Part shown: positions 36,386 to 46,624 of the stretch, in pieces | Numbering within the stretch: the first letter of the stretch is position 1 | Layout: every line of letters starts with the position of its first letter | Origin: CAZAMB01 sp964501365 | Lineage (GTDB): Bacteria; Planctomycetota; Phycisphaerae; UBA1845 | Direction of reading: 5' to 3' | Length of the DNA: 64,000 bases | Assembly (NCBI GenBank): GCA_964501365.1 | Contig: CAZCST010000030.1 | Coordinates: 62,001 to 126,000 of the forward strand | Made by a program: the position numbers and the translations under genes | Notes under the pieces: generated by a model | Seen by the model: the letters and a program-made list of their open reading frames with translations, nothing else | The model's database searches: none | What the model was told of the DNA's origin: nothing

Positions 36386-38694
36386 TGATGACCGTCCCCT
36401 TTCCACCGGCACAGGCCTGGCCATTCGTGCATCCCGGAATCGCGGCCGTCGCGATGGGCGCAGCCCTCATCCCGATCCTGATCCATCTCATTAATCGGAG
36501 GCGATTTCAAAAGGTTCCGTGGGCGGCGATGGCCTTTCTGATCGCAGCCAACCGGCGCAGCGCCCGGCGGGTGCGCCTCGAACATTTTCTTTTGCTTGCG
36601 GCGCGAGTCGCGCTAATGGTGATGATGGGGCTGGCGGTGGCCCGACCCTATTTTTCCAGCGCCGCCCCAATGGGTCTGGGTTCCCGGGTTCATCGCATAC
36701 TCTTGCTGGACAACTCGCTTTCCATGCAGGCGTCGCGCGGAGATGGTCGCACGCGTTTCGACGCCGCCCTGGGCATGGCACAGAAATTGTTGGCTTCGTT
36801 TCCTCCTGGCGACGGCGTATCGTTGATGACGACGTCTACTCCGGCAGAATTCTTGATCCAAAGCCCCACGTATGATCGCCGAATTGCAAAGGAAACGCTG
36901 AGCGCCGTTCAACCGACGCAGGTCGTGGATGACATGGTAACGGCGCTCGAATCGCTCAAAAAGCTGCTGGCCGAGTCCGACGCTCCGCCAAACAATCGTG
37001 CGGTGTACCTAATCTCCGACTTTCCCCAGCAAGTCTGGCAAAATGAAACCGAAGGACAGGCATCGGCCGCGGCACGAAAGCTTAGCGAAGTGGCTGACAT
37101 GCTTGGACGACCGGAGGCCAACCTGATCCTGACCCGCATCGACCCGGGGACTGTGGAGAACCTGGCGGTCACTGAATTTCGTCCGGAGTCCACCCAGCTC
37201 AGCGTGCAGGTGCCGGCATCCTTCGTCGTTCGCGTTACGAACTTTGGGACCGTAACTGTCCGCGGAGCCGCACTTCAGCTTCGGCGGGAATCGCAAGCCA
37301 TCCGCAGGGAAGAACTGCCGCCCATTGCGCCCGGCGAATCCTCGTCCCTCGTATTCACCACCGGATTGTCGTCGCCGGGCAGCAAGTTGCTCGAAGCTCG
37401 GATTGGTTCGAGCGGTCCGGATGCACTGCCCTTGGACGATGTCCGCTGGCTTTCGCTAGTAGCGCGAGATTCGATTCCTTTGCTCATCGTGGACGGTCAA
37501 CCCGGCGCAAGGTTGATTGATGGACAGGCAGGGTATCTGGCGGTCTCGCTGGCGCCGCGCGACGAAAACACGCAACGGCAGTCGTCGGGATGGGGACGAT
37601 CCCCCGGCAACCTGTATGAAGTGAAAGTCATCAGCGAACCGGAATTGGGGGCCGAGGCGCTGCACGCCTACGACGTGGTCGCGCTCTGCAATGTACCGCG
37701 TCTGAGTGCGGAGCAATGGACGGCGCTGGAGCGGTTCGCGTCGGGGGGCGGGGGCGTTTTCATTGCACTCGGCGGAATGGTCAACGTGGACATTTACAAC
37801 CGGTACGGATTCGCTGAAGGAAATGGACTGTTGCCTGCGCGGCTCGACCGGGTGCACGAAGCAACGGAAATTGGCGCACGAGTGGGATTCCAACTGGGAT
37901 CAGACGGAAGTCTGCTGTTTGAGGATTTCGCGGGTCACCATTCAAGCGGGCTTTTTTCCGCACGAGTAGACCGGTATTTCGGAATGGAAGACATTCAGCA
38001 GGCGACCGAAATTCCCCTGCGCTATTCCAACGGCGCACCCGCGCTGATTCTTTCCCGTCGAGGTGCCGGCCGCATCGCCCTTTGGACGACTTCCGCAAAC
38101 ATGGAGTGGAATAACCTTCCGGGCCGGGGGGATTTTGTGGCAGTCATGGCCAAAATCATGGGCGCACTCCCATCGCAGCAAGGACAGCACCGCAATCTTC
38201 TTGTGGGAGAATCGATCTTGGAACCACTCAAGCCAGGCGAGAGTTCCATGACATTGAAAATCAATTGGGGAGATGGACTGTCCGCACAGCCATCTGTCGT
38301 CCCGGCGGGTGATGGACTGGCCGCGCAGTTTGGCCCGATGAAGTCCTCCGGCCCGGCGTCATTGGTGGTCGGTGATACGGTACATGACTTTGCAGTGAAC
38401 ATTGATCCCCGCGAATCGGCACTGCAGGCATCCGAGCCTTCTGCCATCGCATCAGCCGTGGGCAGGCCGTTGCGATGGTTGTACGAGAACGAGTCGCCGG
38501 CGCTGGCGACGCCGGGCTCGATTGAAATATCCGCGGCTTTGATGTGGTTCGCAACGGGAATGCTTCTGCTGGAGCTTTGGATCGCCCAGCGTTTTGCCGC
38601 ACCGCTACCGGTGCGAGAGTCGAAAAAGATTCGACCGCAACGCAGCGCGAGCCGTGGTAGAGTTCGTGGTTATTCCGGAGCTGCCTCGCCGTGA
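36385..38694 (+). CDS. BatA-like membrane protein with VWA domain
   Basis: About 769 residues. The N-terminus has the BatA hairpin: helix at about 18-35 ending in HLINRRRF, then a KVPWAAMAFLI segment, and a second helix at about 70-90. A VWA domain follows with RILLLDNSLSMQ (MIDAS DxSxS), VYLISDFPQQ, and a large periplasmic beta-rich region that includes a class-I glutamine-amidotransferase-like fold (VVALCNVPRLSAEQW, FASGGGGVFIALG). A last helix is near residue 715-735. Four-base-type overlaps join it to DUF58 and the next VWA gene. Envelope maintenance role is inferred from the family. Confidence 0.85.
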   Translation: MMTVPFPPAQAWPFVHPGIAAVAMGAALIPILIHLINRRRFQKVPWAAMAFLIAANRRSARRVRLEHFLLLAARVALMVMMGLAVARPYFSSAAPMGLGSRVHRILLLDNSLSMQASRGDGRTRFDAALGMAQKLLASFPPGDGVSLMTTSTPAEFLIQSPTYDRRIAKETLSAVQPTQVVDDMVTALESLKKLLAESDAPPNNRAVYLISDFPQQVWQNETEGQASAAARKLSEVADMLGRPEANLILTRIDPGTVENLAVTEFRPESTQLSVQVPASFVVRVTNFGTVTVRGAALQLRRESQAIRREELPPIAPGESSSLVFTTGLSSPGSKLLEARIGSSGPDALPLDDVRWLSLVARDSIPLLIVDGQPGARLIDGQAGYLAVSLAPRDENTQRQSSGWGRSPGNLYEVKVISEPELGAEALHAYDVVALCNVPRLSAEQWTALERFASGGGGVFIALGGMVNVDIYNRYGFAEGNGLLPARLDRVHEATEIGARVGFQLGSDGSLLFEDFAGHHSSGLFSARVDRYFGMEDIQQATEIPLRYSNGAPALILSRRGAGRIALWTTSANMEWNNLPGRGDFVAVMAKIMGALPSQQGQHRNLLVGESILEPLKPGESSMTLKINWGDGLSAQPSVVPAGDGLAAQFGPMKSSGPASLVVGDTVHDFAVNIDPRESALQASEPSAIASAVGRPLRWLYENESPALATPGSIEISAALMWFATGMLLLELWIAQRFAAPLPVRESKKIRPQRSASRGRVRGYSGAASP

Positions 38695-41123
38695 AACGGT
38701 TATTCGAGTGGCTCATCGACCTCAACGACATTCGCCTCGGGCACGATGCGCCACTGTCTGTGCATTGGGACCTTCCCGTACCGGCGTGGCTGCTGTTGGC
38801 GGTAATCCTCATCACGACGGCGGCAGTGGTGCTGGTGTATCGCCGCGAACAGGCATCTTCGATTCGCCGCGCGGTGCTCGTGGCCTTGCGACTGAGCCTG
38901 ATTGCGTTGCTGATTGCCGCATTGTCCCGTCCGAGCCTTGTGCTTCAGAGAAACCGGGTCGAACCGGCGCAGATTGCGCTGATTGTGGATCAATCCCTCA
39001 GCATGTCCGTGCAGGACACATATGACGACTCCTCCAAATCGGAAATTGCGGAAGCCATCGGGGCCGACGATCCGCAGCAAGTTGCAAAGCAGTCGCGACT
39101 GACGATTGCCGTCGAAGCGCTCCTGCGCAATGGACAGGCCTCCCTCAGACAACTTCTTCGCAACAACGGGGTCAATCTGATTACGTTCGCGTCCGCAGCG
39201 GAACACGTGGCATCCCAACGCAAGGGGGAATCACCAGAGCCCATCGCGACAGCATTGCAATCGTTGATTCCAGACGGACTTGCATCCGACCTGAGTGGCG
39301 CGTTGGATGCTGTTTTGAAGCACGGTCAGGGACAACGGCTGGCCGCCATTGTCCTGGTCAGTGACGGTCGACTCAATTCGGCGGGAAGACTCGAAGAGCT
39401 GCTTGGTGAGGCAGCCAATCGTCAGGTGCCCGTGTATCCCCTTCGCATAGGATCAACGAACAGGGAGGTTGATCTTGAAGTCAGGTCAGTGAAGGCACAA
39501 GGCGTGGTGTTCGCCAATGACATTCTTCTGGTTGAAGCATCCATCAGCGCGGAGGGAATCGACAGGCCCACGGAATGCAGTGTGTCATTATGGGATGAGT
39601 TAACCGGCGGGATGGTGGATGAAAAAAAAGTCACCGTCGATCCATCGGGGCATCCCGCAGTCGTGGAGTTGTCCGCGAAGCCGTCGCGCGAAGGCAATGC
39701 CCGGTATCAGGTTCGCGTGGAACCGGCGCCGGGCGAGCGCCTCCTGGAAAACAATCAGGACGTCGTGGATACGCGCGTGCTGGCCGATCGGCTCAAGGTA
39801 TTGTACGTGGAGAGCTACCCCCGATTCGAATATCGCTATGTGAAGAATGCATTGCTGCGCGAAAAGAGCATCGAGTTGAGCGTGTTGTTGCTGGAGGCCG
39901 ACTCAAATTTCGTCCAGGAAGGCGTCGAACCGATCCGTCGTTTCCCGGAAACGGCTGAAGAATTGTCCCGGTTTCACGTCATTTTGTTTGGCGACGTGGA
40001 TCCGAACGAAGGTTGGATGACCTTGGGACAAATGAACGCCCTTCTGGAATTCGTGGGCCAGCGCGGAGGCGGATTCGGGTTGCTGGCCGGGGAGCGAAAC
40101 GCCCCGTTTCGATTTGCCGGCACTCCGCTGGAGCGCATCATTCCGGTCAACATTGACCCGCAGGCGCCGGGAATCAAGGGTGCCCCACTGCTCAAGGGTT
40201 TCAAGCCGCAAGTGACAGCTGCCGGACGCGATAGCCGTGTCCTGCGTTTCTTCAGCAATCCGGAGGAAAACGAACAGGCGATTGATGCGTTTCCCGAATT
40301 GTTCTGGGAGGTTCGCACCCTTGGCAACAAGCCCGGAACGACGGTACTGCTGGAGGACCCATTGCAAAGCACCGCAACAGGAGCCAATCCACTCATCGTA
40401 TTGGGTCGATACGGAGCGGGAAAAATTTTCTTTCAGGCGACGGACGACACCTGGCGCTGGCGCCGGCACACGGGGGAACTCCTGTACGACGGATACTGGG
40501 TGCGAGTGATGCGCGAGCTCATGAATTCGAGCTTCTCAGCGAATGACCGGCGATTCGTCATTCGGACGGACCGCCACACCTATCCTTATGGTGTTCCCGT
40601 GCGGATCCAATTGGAAGTCCTCGATCCGCGACTCATGGCAGATGACCAATCCGGAATGGCCCTGCGCGTATCTCACCTTCCGACGACTTCCCAGGATGGG
40701 CAGACCGTAAACTCCTCCGCAGAAGGCGACGTTGTGGCTCAACGACTGGGTCCGCAGTCCAACATCTTTGAAGCGAACTTTCTGCCTTCCGCGTCGGGAA
40801 CGCTTACCGTGACCGCTCCCGAACTTCCGGCTGCGGGCGGCGGTCGCGGGACGTCTGCAGTGTTTCGCGTAGAAAAGCCTGATTTGGAAATGCGCCATCG
40901 AGATGCCGACCATCAGGCGCTTGCCCGCATGGCTGCTGCCACAGGCGGAAAGATGCTTGAATGGAACGAATTGGAGAGTCAGTTCGGAGAAATTCGAGAT
41001 CGAAGCGTGCAAATCCCCGATGATATCGTTGAGCCGTTATGGGACTCTCGGCTGGTTTTCCTGCTTTTCGTTCTTATGATTTCTTTGGAGTGGGGACTAC
41101 GCAAGGCATTCGGTTTGCTCTGA
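38691..41123 (+). CDS. Large VWA-like membrane protein of the MoxR operon
   Basis: 810 residues. Two N-terminal helices (about 32-52 and 62-82), a VWA domain with QIALIVDQSLSMSVQ (MIDAS DxSxS) and IVLVSDGRLNS, then beta domains and an amidotransferase-like fold (KVLYVESYPRFEYRYVKNAL, FVGQRGGGFGLLAGER), and a C-terminal helix (LVFLLFVLMISLEWGLRKA). GTG start overlaps the preceding stop (GTGA). Same architecture as the previous gene with little identity, suggesting an ancient duplication. Likely periplasm-facing partner of MoxR. Confidence 0.85.
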   Translation: MKRLFEWLIDLNDIRLGHDAPLSVHWDLPVPAWLLLAVILITTAAVVLVYRREQASSIRRAVLVALRLSLIALLIAALSRPSLVLQRNRVEPAQIALIVDQSLSMSVQDTYDDSSKSEIAEAIGADDPQQVAKQSRLTIAVEALLRNGQASLRQLLRNNGVNLITFASAAEHVASQRKGESPEPIATALQSLIPDGLASDLSGALDAVLKHGQGQRLAAIVLVSDGRLNSAGRLEELLGEAANRQVPVYPLRIGSTNREVDLEVRSVKAQGVVFANDILLVEASISAEGIDRPTECSVSLWDELTGGMVDEKKVTVDPSGHPAVVELSAKPSREGNARYQVRVEPAPGERLLENNQDVVDTRVLADRLKVLYVESYPRFEYRYVKNALLREKSIELSVLLLEADSNFVQEGVEPIRRFPETAEELSRFHVILFGDVDPNEGWMTLGQMNALLEFVGQRGGGFGLLAGERNAPFRFAGTPLERIIPVNIDPQAPGIKGAPLLKGFKPQVTAAGRDSRVLRFFSNPEENEQAIDAFPELFWEVRTLGNKPGTTVLLEDPLQSTATGANPLIVLGRYGAGKIFFQATDDTWRWRRHTGELLYDGYWVRVMRELMNSSFSANDRRFVIRTDRHTYPYGVPVRIQLEVLDPRLMADDQSGMALRVSHLPTTSQDGQTVNSSAEGDVVAQRLGPQSNIFEANFLPSASGTLTVTAPELPAAGGGRGTSAVFRVEKPDLEMRHRDADHQALARMAAATGGKMLEWNELESQFGEIRDRSVQIPDDIVEPLWDSRLVFLLFVLMISLEWGLRKAFGLL

Positions 41124-41136
41124 GTTACAAGCGGAC

Positions 41137-44100
41137 ATGAATCCATCACCCATCATCGATCGATTGAGTGCGATTCGGCGCGTGGCACGCCGCAGACTGC
41201 TTTTGTTTGGTGTGTTCGCGGTGCTGGCGGGCGGCATTACGGCGTTTTTTACGATCGTGCTTGTGGACTGGCTGGTCTGGCTCCCACCCGTACTTCGCCT
41301 GGTCGCCGCCAGCCTCTTCATCGCGGGCTTCGTCGCCGCCTCACTGCACTGGATCATCACTCCGTTGCGAGCGCCGTTTACCATTCAGGAGCTGGCAGGG
41401 AAAATTGAACGAAGTTTTCCACCACTCCAGGATCGACTGGCCAGCAGTGTAAATTTCCTTGAGCGTGGCGAGACCGGTTCGTCACGAATGGCCCAGCACG
41501 TAGTGGACGCAACGCAAAAGGCCATTGAGGAGATTCCCCTCGAACGCGCTCTTGTGGGCGGGCCGGTGACACGCCGTGCCTTTGCATTTGCAGGAGCATT
41601 GGCCATGCTCGTAATCACCATGTGGTGGTCGCCGCAATGGGTGCAGGTGGGCGCAAAACGCTACATACACCCGTGGAGCGGCACTGAGTGGCCCCGCACA
41701 GTTGCCATAGTACCCACCACCTTCGACCAGGTCGCCGCCATGGGGGATACCGTCGTCGTCTCCATGCGGATCGAGCGCGGATGGAATCCAGATCTGCGGG
41801 CGGTGGTTCATTTCCGCGAGCCCGACGGCAACATCAGTACGCGAACGCTGAATCATGACGGCGATGGCGCCTATTCCACGTCCATCGACGCAGTCACAAG
41901 CGACTTGTCTTATTGGTTCGAAGCCGGTGACGCCACGACAGAGGACCACTCTTCAACCGTGAATATGGTCCGCAGGCCCGAGGTCATGGAAGCCACAGCT
42001 CTCGTGGAACCTCCACCCTACGCCGCGACCGCCCCAGCCCGCCTCATGGATCTGCGCGATGGACCGATCCAGGCCTTCGTGGGCGGCTTTGTTACTTTCC
42101 AGTTTCGAGCCAGCAAGCGTGTAGCCAATAACGAAGACAAAACCGCGCTGGGGCTGCGCTGCGACGATGGGACTTGGATTGCGCTGCACGTGGATCCGGA
42201 TGATCCGTCGAAATTGTCGGCCCGATGGACGGTGACGCGCGACCTGGAGATTCGCCCCGAACTCCATGACGAATACGGGTTTGAAAATCGCGGTACAGCC
42301 ACCTACACATTACGCGCTCTGCCCGATGCCCCCCCTACATTGGTTGTACTCGAGCCACCGTCGGTGAGTGAAGCGACGACGTCAGGATTTGTACGGATGG
42401 TAATCCGCGCAGAGGATGATTTCGGCATTGAAGAGTTGCGACTCGCCGTCGCCCGGCCGGACGATCAGACGTTAAACATACCCATTGAAATCTCTCAGCG
42501 CTCGATGACTTCCGATTCCGGTGTCCAGGTGATTGAAACCAAGATATGGGAAATGGCCCCGCTTTCGGCCGCACCGGGCGACGTCATATCGTATCGGGCG
42601 ATCGCGCGAGACAACTACCAAAAGGCCGATCTGGAGGGACAGGAAACCGCGTCCCCCGAGATGCGCATTAAGATTCTCAGCGACAGCGAGTTTGAGCTTC
42701 GAATTCGAGAAGATCTTGCTGCCTTGGAAGAACGGGTGCGCCGAACGGCATTTGATCAGGCCGCGCTACACGATGAAGCTCTCGCATTGCATACGTCAGG
42801 AGAATCGGTGGATGAGCTGAAGGATTCTGCCGAGGCCCGGCGCGGCGCCGCCGGGGCCATGTCGCTCGCCCAAATGCGAATCGCCCGCCAGGTTCGCGAT
42901 ACTGCTGTCCGTTTCGATGAGATCGTGCGCCGAATGGAGCGCAATGCCCCCGGCGATAATAAACGCGACCGTGTGGCTCAATTGGGCGAAACTCTTCGAA
43001 GCGTCGCCGCAGGACCCATGGCTGGCGCCAGCGCTCTGCTGGGCAAGGCACGCGAACCGGCGGATCGAAAGAAATCTCAGGAAGTTCTCAGTGAGGCTAC
43101 TCAAGCTCAGCAGGCGGCGTTGAACGGACTGCGCGACGTGCTGCGCTCAATGGGTCAATGGGGTGCCTTTCAGGGTGTGGTATCTCGGACTCAGGACCTG
43201 CTCGACCGACAATCGCAGATACGCCTCCAGACCACCGAATTGGGTAAGTCCACTTTGGGCAAGTCTCTGGATACTCTCGAACCCGACGAACTAGCGGCAC
43301 TCCGAGAAAACCAGCACAAACAAGAGCAGCTTCTTGACGATGTGACCGAACACCTGGCCCGATTGGAGCAAATGCGGCAATCGGTTGCCGAAAAGGATCC
43401 TGGAGCTGCGGATTCGCTCGATGCCGCCATGCGCGCCGCCCGCGGCGAGGATTTAATCCGCCATGTTCGCGAGGCAGCAACATCCATCGCCGCAAACCGC
43501 ACCGGCGCGGCGGAATCCCAGCAGCGAGCCGCATCGCAGGCGCTCCAGAAAATGCTCGCTCAGTTGCGTCAGCGCGAAGACCGGGAGCTCGCCCAGCTTC
43601 GAAAGAAACTCGACGACGCTGCCACACAGGTGGATCAACTGATCGAAGAACAAAAGGGCCTCCTGGCCCAAGTTCAGGGTTCCACCTCACCTGCGGAATC
43701 GGAATTGGAAGCCATGAGCGAAGCGCAGCGCACGCTTTCCCGCAACGCGAAGTACCTCGGCGAAGAGCTCGTAGAAGACGATTCAACCGCCGATGCAGGC
43801 CGTATCGTCCGCCAGTCCGCCATGGTCATGACCAAGGCCGAGGACGAATTGCTGGCCAGTGACACAGATTCGGCAGTCCTCTCGCAGCAGGATGCGCTCC
43901 GAATGCTCAACGACGCACGAGAAACGCTGCTCGCCGCCGAACAGAAGGCAGCGGAAGAAATGCTGCGCCGCACGCTTGCCGACATTCAGCAGGAACTGCA
44001 GGGAATTCTCGCAGCCCAGCAAGCCATCAACGCTGCAATGGCCCAACTTCGTGACGCGTTGAAAACGGAAGGAACGCTGAATCGATCCCAAAATCGCGAA

Positions 44101-44607
44101 GCAGCCAGGCTCTCAAAGGAACAGCTCGACGCGCGGGGGATGGTTACGGGGCTGTTGCCCGACATGGAGCAGACCGCCGTTTATCGATGGGCATTGGAGC
44201 GGGTCTCGAAGTGGATGGGCGCCAATCAGGAATCGATCGAGGCGCGCGAATTCAGTGATGACTCCGTGGTTGCCGCGGGCCGCATCGCCCATGAACTCGA
44301 AAATCTCATCGCGGCACTCGTGCAGACCCAGACCATGCCGCTCGATACTGAATTTGCAGAATCCGGACAGAGTGGTGGCGGGTCCAGTGATGCCGCGTCG
44401 GCGCCGACGCTCCCCTCTTTGACGGAATTGCTGGTGCTGAAAACGATGCAGGACGACATCAATGCCCGGACTGCATCGATGTACACCCGTTTCGACGCGC
44501 AAAATCCCACGGAACACAGTTTGCGAGAGCTGACCATGCTCGGCGAGGATCAAAACCAGGTCCAAAAGTTAGCCCAGATGGTCACTGACCGCGCCCGCAG
44601 AAAATAG
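41137..44607 (+). CDS. DUF4175-type large membrane and coiled-coil protein
   Basis: 1156 residues. Three N-terminal hydrophobic segments (about 20-45, 52-72, 147-167), then Ig-like beta regions (residues 190-500; WFEAGDATTEDHS, VRMVIRAEDDFGIEELRLAV) and a long Ala/Glu/Arg-rich coiled-coil from about 520 to 1000 with EQLLDDVTEHLARLEQMRQ-like heptads. This layout matches DUF4175 proteins seen in MoxR/Bat operons of Planctomycetes and Proteobacteria. Probably a periplasmic scaffold anchored in the inner membrane. Separated from the preceding gene by 13 bases and from the next by eight. Confidence 0.75.
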   Translation: MNPSPIIDRLSAIRRVARRRLLLFGVFAVLAGGITAFFTIVLVDWLVWLPPVLRLVAASLFIAGFVAASLHWIITPLRAPFTIQELAGKIERSFPPLQDRLASSVNFLERGETGSSRMAQHVVDATQKAIEEIPLERALVGGPVTRRAFAFAGALAMLVITMWWSPQWVQVGAKRYIHPWSGTEWPRTVAIVPTTFDQVAAMGDTVVVSMRIERGWNPDLRAVVHFREPDGNISTRTLNHDGDGAYSTSIDAVTSDLSYWFEAGDATTEDHSSTVNMVRRPEVMEATALVEPPPYAATAPARLMDLRDGPIQAFVGGFVTFQFRASKRVANNEDKTALGLRCDDGTWIALHVDPDDPSKLSARWTVTRDLEIRPELHDEYGFENRGTATYTLRALPDAPPTLVVLEPPSVSEATTSGFVRMVIRAEDDFGIEELRLAVARPDDQTLNIPIEISQRSMTSDSGVQVIETKIWEMAPLSAAPGDVISYRAIARDNYQKADLEGQETASPEMRIKILSDSEFELRIREDLAALEERVRRTAFDQAALHDEALALHTSGESVDELKDSAEARRGAAGAMSLAQMRIARQVRDTAVRFDEIVRRMERNAPGDNKRDRVAQLGETLRSVAAGPMAGASALLGKAREPADRKKSQEVLSEATQAQQAALNGLRDVLRSMGQWGAFQGVVSRTQDLLDRQSQIRLQTTELGKSTLGKSLDTLEPDELAALRENQHKQEQLLDDVTEHLARLEQMRQSVAEKDPGAADSLDAAMRAARGEDLIRHVREAATSIAANRTGAAESQQRAASQALQKMLAQLRQREDRELAQLRKKLDDAATQVDQLIEEQKGLLAQVQGSTSPAESELEAMSEAQRTLSRNAKYLGEELVEDDSTADAGRIVRQSAMVMTKAEDELLASDTDSAVLSQQDALRMLNDARETLLAAEQKAAEEMLRRTLADIQQELQGILAAQQAINAAMAQLRDALKTEGTLNRSQNREAARLSKEQLDARGMVTGLLPDMEQTAVYRWALERVSKWMGANQESIEAREFSDDSVVAAGRIAHELENLIAALVQTQTMPLDTEFAESGQSGGGSSDAASAPTLPSLTELLVLKTMQDDINARTASMYTRFDAQNPTEHSLRELTMLGEDQNQVQKLAQMVTDRARRK

Positions 44608-44615
44608 AGGTTGAT

Positions 44616-45239
44616 ATGATTCATGGCATCCTGTTGCTTCTCATTTACCTGGGTACTCACGGCCTGGGGGCTATAACGCCCCAGGAGCAGGCTCCTGCCA
44701 TCGATGACAAGAAGCCGGACGATCTCGCCGCGAAACTCATTCGCAAAACTGTCGATGAAACGGCAGCCGACGACCCCATGGCGCAGATGTTGCAGGACAT
44801 GACGGACATCGCACGAAAATTGCAGGTCGATTTCGACCCCGGCGAGCAGACTCAGGCCCAGCAGCGGCAAGTCTCCGCAAGCCTGGACAGAGCAATCAAG
44901 GAGGCCGCCGCACGGCGAAGGGCGCAATCCAAGCAAGATCCCAAGCAGCAAACTGACAAGCGGACCATGCCCGCTCCGAAAAAGACAGCGCCTCAGGCGG
45001 CGGCGAAAAAACAACCCGGCGACGCTCAGGCGAAGCCCACTTCCGAGAGTGCGGCCTCTGGTTCTGCCGAATCGAAGGAGAGTCAGAAATCGGATGATCC
45101 CACCGTCCGGCGCGGCTGGGGAAATCTGCCCCAGCGCGACCGTGAGGAGGTCATTCAAGGTGCGGAGGAGGAATCACTGGAACGGTTCCGGCTGTGGATC
45201 GACCAGTACTTCCGCGCGTTGCAGGAATCAAACCGCTAG
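44616..45239 (+). CDS. Small exported Lys/Ala-rich protein of the MoxR operon
   Basis: 207 residues: a short N-terminal hydrophobic segment (ILLLLIYLGTHGLGAI), a helical part (about 30-95), a long Lys/Gln/Ala/Pro-rich disordered linker, and a conserved-looking C-terminal block GWGNLPQRDREEVIQGAEEE plus FRLWIDQYFRAL. ATG is preceded by AGG. No family recognised. The fixed position after DUF4175 suggests that it binds another component of the MoxR-linked complex. Confidence 0.65.
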   Translation: MIHGILLLLIYLGTHGLGAITPQEQAPAIDDKKPDDLAAKLIRKTVDETAADDPMAQMLQDMTDIARKLQVDFDPGEQTQAQQRQVSASLDRAIKEAAARRRAQSKQDPKQQTDKRTMPAPKKTAPQAAAKKQPGDAQAKPTSESAASGSAESKESQKSDDPTVRRGWGNLPQRDREEVIQGAEEESLERFRLWIDQYFRALQESNR

Positions 45240-45268
45240 ATACGTTTACCTCTTTTGAAAGTTGCGGG

Positions 45269-46327
45269 ATGCCCTTCCAATCAACAAACAAACGCCTGCG
45301 AGTCACCGCCATTGCATGGGCTGTCGGCGCACTCGTATTCACGAACAAAGCCTTAACACAATCTCCCACAACGGAACATCGCACCGCGACAGCCATTGAA
45401 TCGGAAGTCACTTCCCAAATGGAAGGCGGAGTGGAAAAGGCCCTTAACTGGCTTGCCCAGCACCAGGCCGACGATGGCTCGTTCGGAGGAATGTCAAACT
45501 ACGGACCGCACGTAGGTATTACCGGATTGGCCGGACTCGCATTCCTCTCCGAGGGCAGCACCCCCGGCCGGGGCCGCTACGCATCGAACATCGACCGTTG
45601 CATTGATTTCATATTGAGCCAGAGTTCCGAGAGCGGACTATTGGCAGCCGCCACGTCGCACGGCCCCATGTATGGCCACGGATTCGCCACCCTTTTCCTT
45701 GCCGAAGTGTACGGCATGACGCCGCGACCTGAGGTCCGCGAGGCCGTCCGCCGGGCCGTTCGACTCATCGTCGGCACCCAAAACGAGGAGGGTGGCTGGC
45801 GATACCAGCCCGTGCGCAGTGACGCCGACATCTCGGTGACGGTATGCCAGATCATGGCACTGCGGGCCGCTCGTAACGTCGGCGTTTACGTGGACAAGAG
45901 TGTCATTGACGCCGCCACCAAGTACGTCAAGGACAGCCAGAACCCTGACGGCGGTTTTCGATACATGCTGCAATCAGGCGGGTCGGCCTTCGCTCGGTCA
46001 GCGGGAGCAGTGGCGGCCATGCAATATGCGGGAGAATACGGCTCCGAGGAGGTCAACCGCGGGTTGCTCTACGTCATGCGTTTCATTCCGCCACAGGAAC
46101 AAAACGTCGGTCATTATTCCTACGGACACTACTATGCCGCACAGGCCATGTTCCTCTCCGGCGATGAAAACTGGCAACGATGGTGGCCGGCCATCCGGGG
46201 GGAACTTCTCAAGACGCAGGAGACTGAGGGTTTCTGGCACAATCAGGCCGGCGACGAATACGGCACGGCCATGGCGCTGATCATCCTGCAGATTCCCAAC
46301 CGCCTCCTGCCCATCTTTCAGAAATGA
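45269..46327 (+). CDS. Exported prenyltransferase/squalene-cyclase-fold repeat protein
   Basis: 352 residues from MPFQSTNKRL; a hydrophobic signal (TAIAWAVGALVFTNKALTQ) follows. The mature part consists of alpha-toroid repeats: ALNWLAQHQADDGSFGG, FILSQSSESGLLA, LIVGTQNEEGGWRYQPV, YVKDSQNPDGGFRYML, LLKTQETEGFW. The Gln-x3-GS/GG-W/F pattern is that of the terpene-cyclase/prenyltransferase fold. The DxDD cyclase motif is absent, so it is a binding or structural member, not a hopene cyclase. Lies 29 bases behind the small exported protein and ends the operon, one base from xseB. Confidence 0.8.
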   Translation: MPFQSTNKRLRVTAIAWAVGALVFTNKALTQSPTTEHRTATAIESEVTSQMEGGVEKALNWLAQHQADDGSFGGMSNYGPHVGITGLAGLAFLSEGSTPGRGRYASNIDRCIDFILSQSSESGLLAAATSHGPMYGHGFATLFLAEVYGMTPRPEVREAVRRAVRLIVGTQNEEGGWRYQPVRSDADISVTVCQIMALRAARNVGVYVDKSVIDAATKYVKDSQNPDGGFRYMLQSGGSAFARSAGAVAAMQYAGEYGSEEVNRGLLYVMRFIPPQEQNVGHYSYGHYYAAQAMFLSGDENWQRWWPAIRGELLKTQETEGFWHNQAGDEYGTAMALIILQIPNRLLPIFQK

Positions 46328-46570
46328 TCAAGTCTTGTTGGTGGGCGGGCTGAAATCGGTCATTTCGACAGAGCCATCGGCTCGCTGTTGGATTTGTTGA
46401 ATCCGATGTTCGGCCCGGGTCAGCATGTCGCGGCACTGCTTCACCAGCGACATCCCTTCTTCATATCGGGTGATCGATTCTTCCAGACCGATTTGTCCGC
46501 GCTCGATTTGCTCGGCGATGGATTCGAGGCGGGCCAGGGCTTCTTCGAAACTCGGTGGTTTTTCGCTCAT
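46328..46570 (-). CDS. xseB: Exodeoxyribonuclease VII small subunit
   Basis: 80 residues with the XseB signature FEEALARLESIAEQIERGQI, GLEESITRYEEGMSLVKQC and LTRAEHRIQQI, forming the helical hairpin that binds XseA. Single-strand DNA exonuclease VII subunit. Encoded 54 bases downstream of xseA on the same strand and therefore probably co-transcribed. Convergent with the prenyltransferase-fold gene. Confidence 0.95.
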   Translation of the reverse strand: MSEKPPSFEEALARLESIAEQIERGQIGLEESITRYEEGMSLVKQCRDMLTRAEHRIQQIQQRADGSVEMTDFSPPTNKT

Positions 46571-46624
46571 GCATCAACAGCCTAACCGGACGACAGCCCG
46601 CTGCAACCTTTGATTCGAGAGGCA

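Noticed and set aside
41137..44607. DUF4175 protein as an SMC-like ATPase because of its long coiled coil.
   Set aside because: No Walker A or B motif, and the N-terminus consists of membrane helices.
45269..46327. Squalene-hopene cyclase for hopanoid synthesis.
   Set aside because: The catalytic DxDD motif is absent, the protein is half the usual length and has an export signal.
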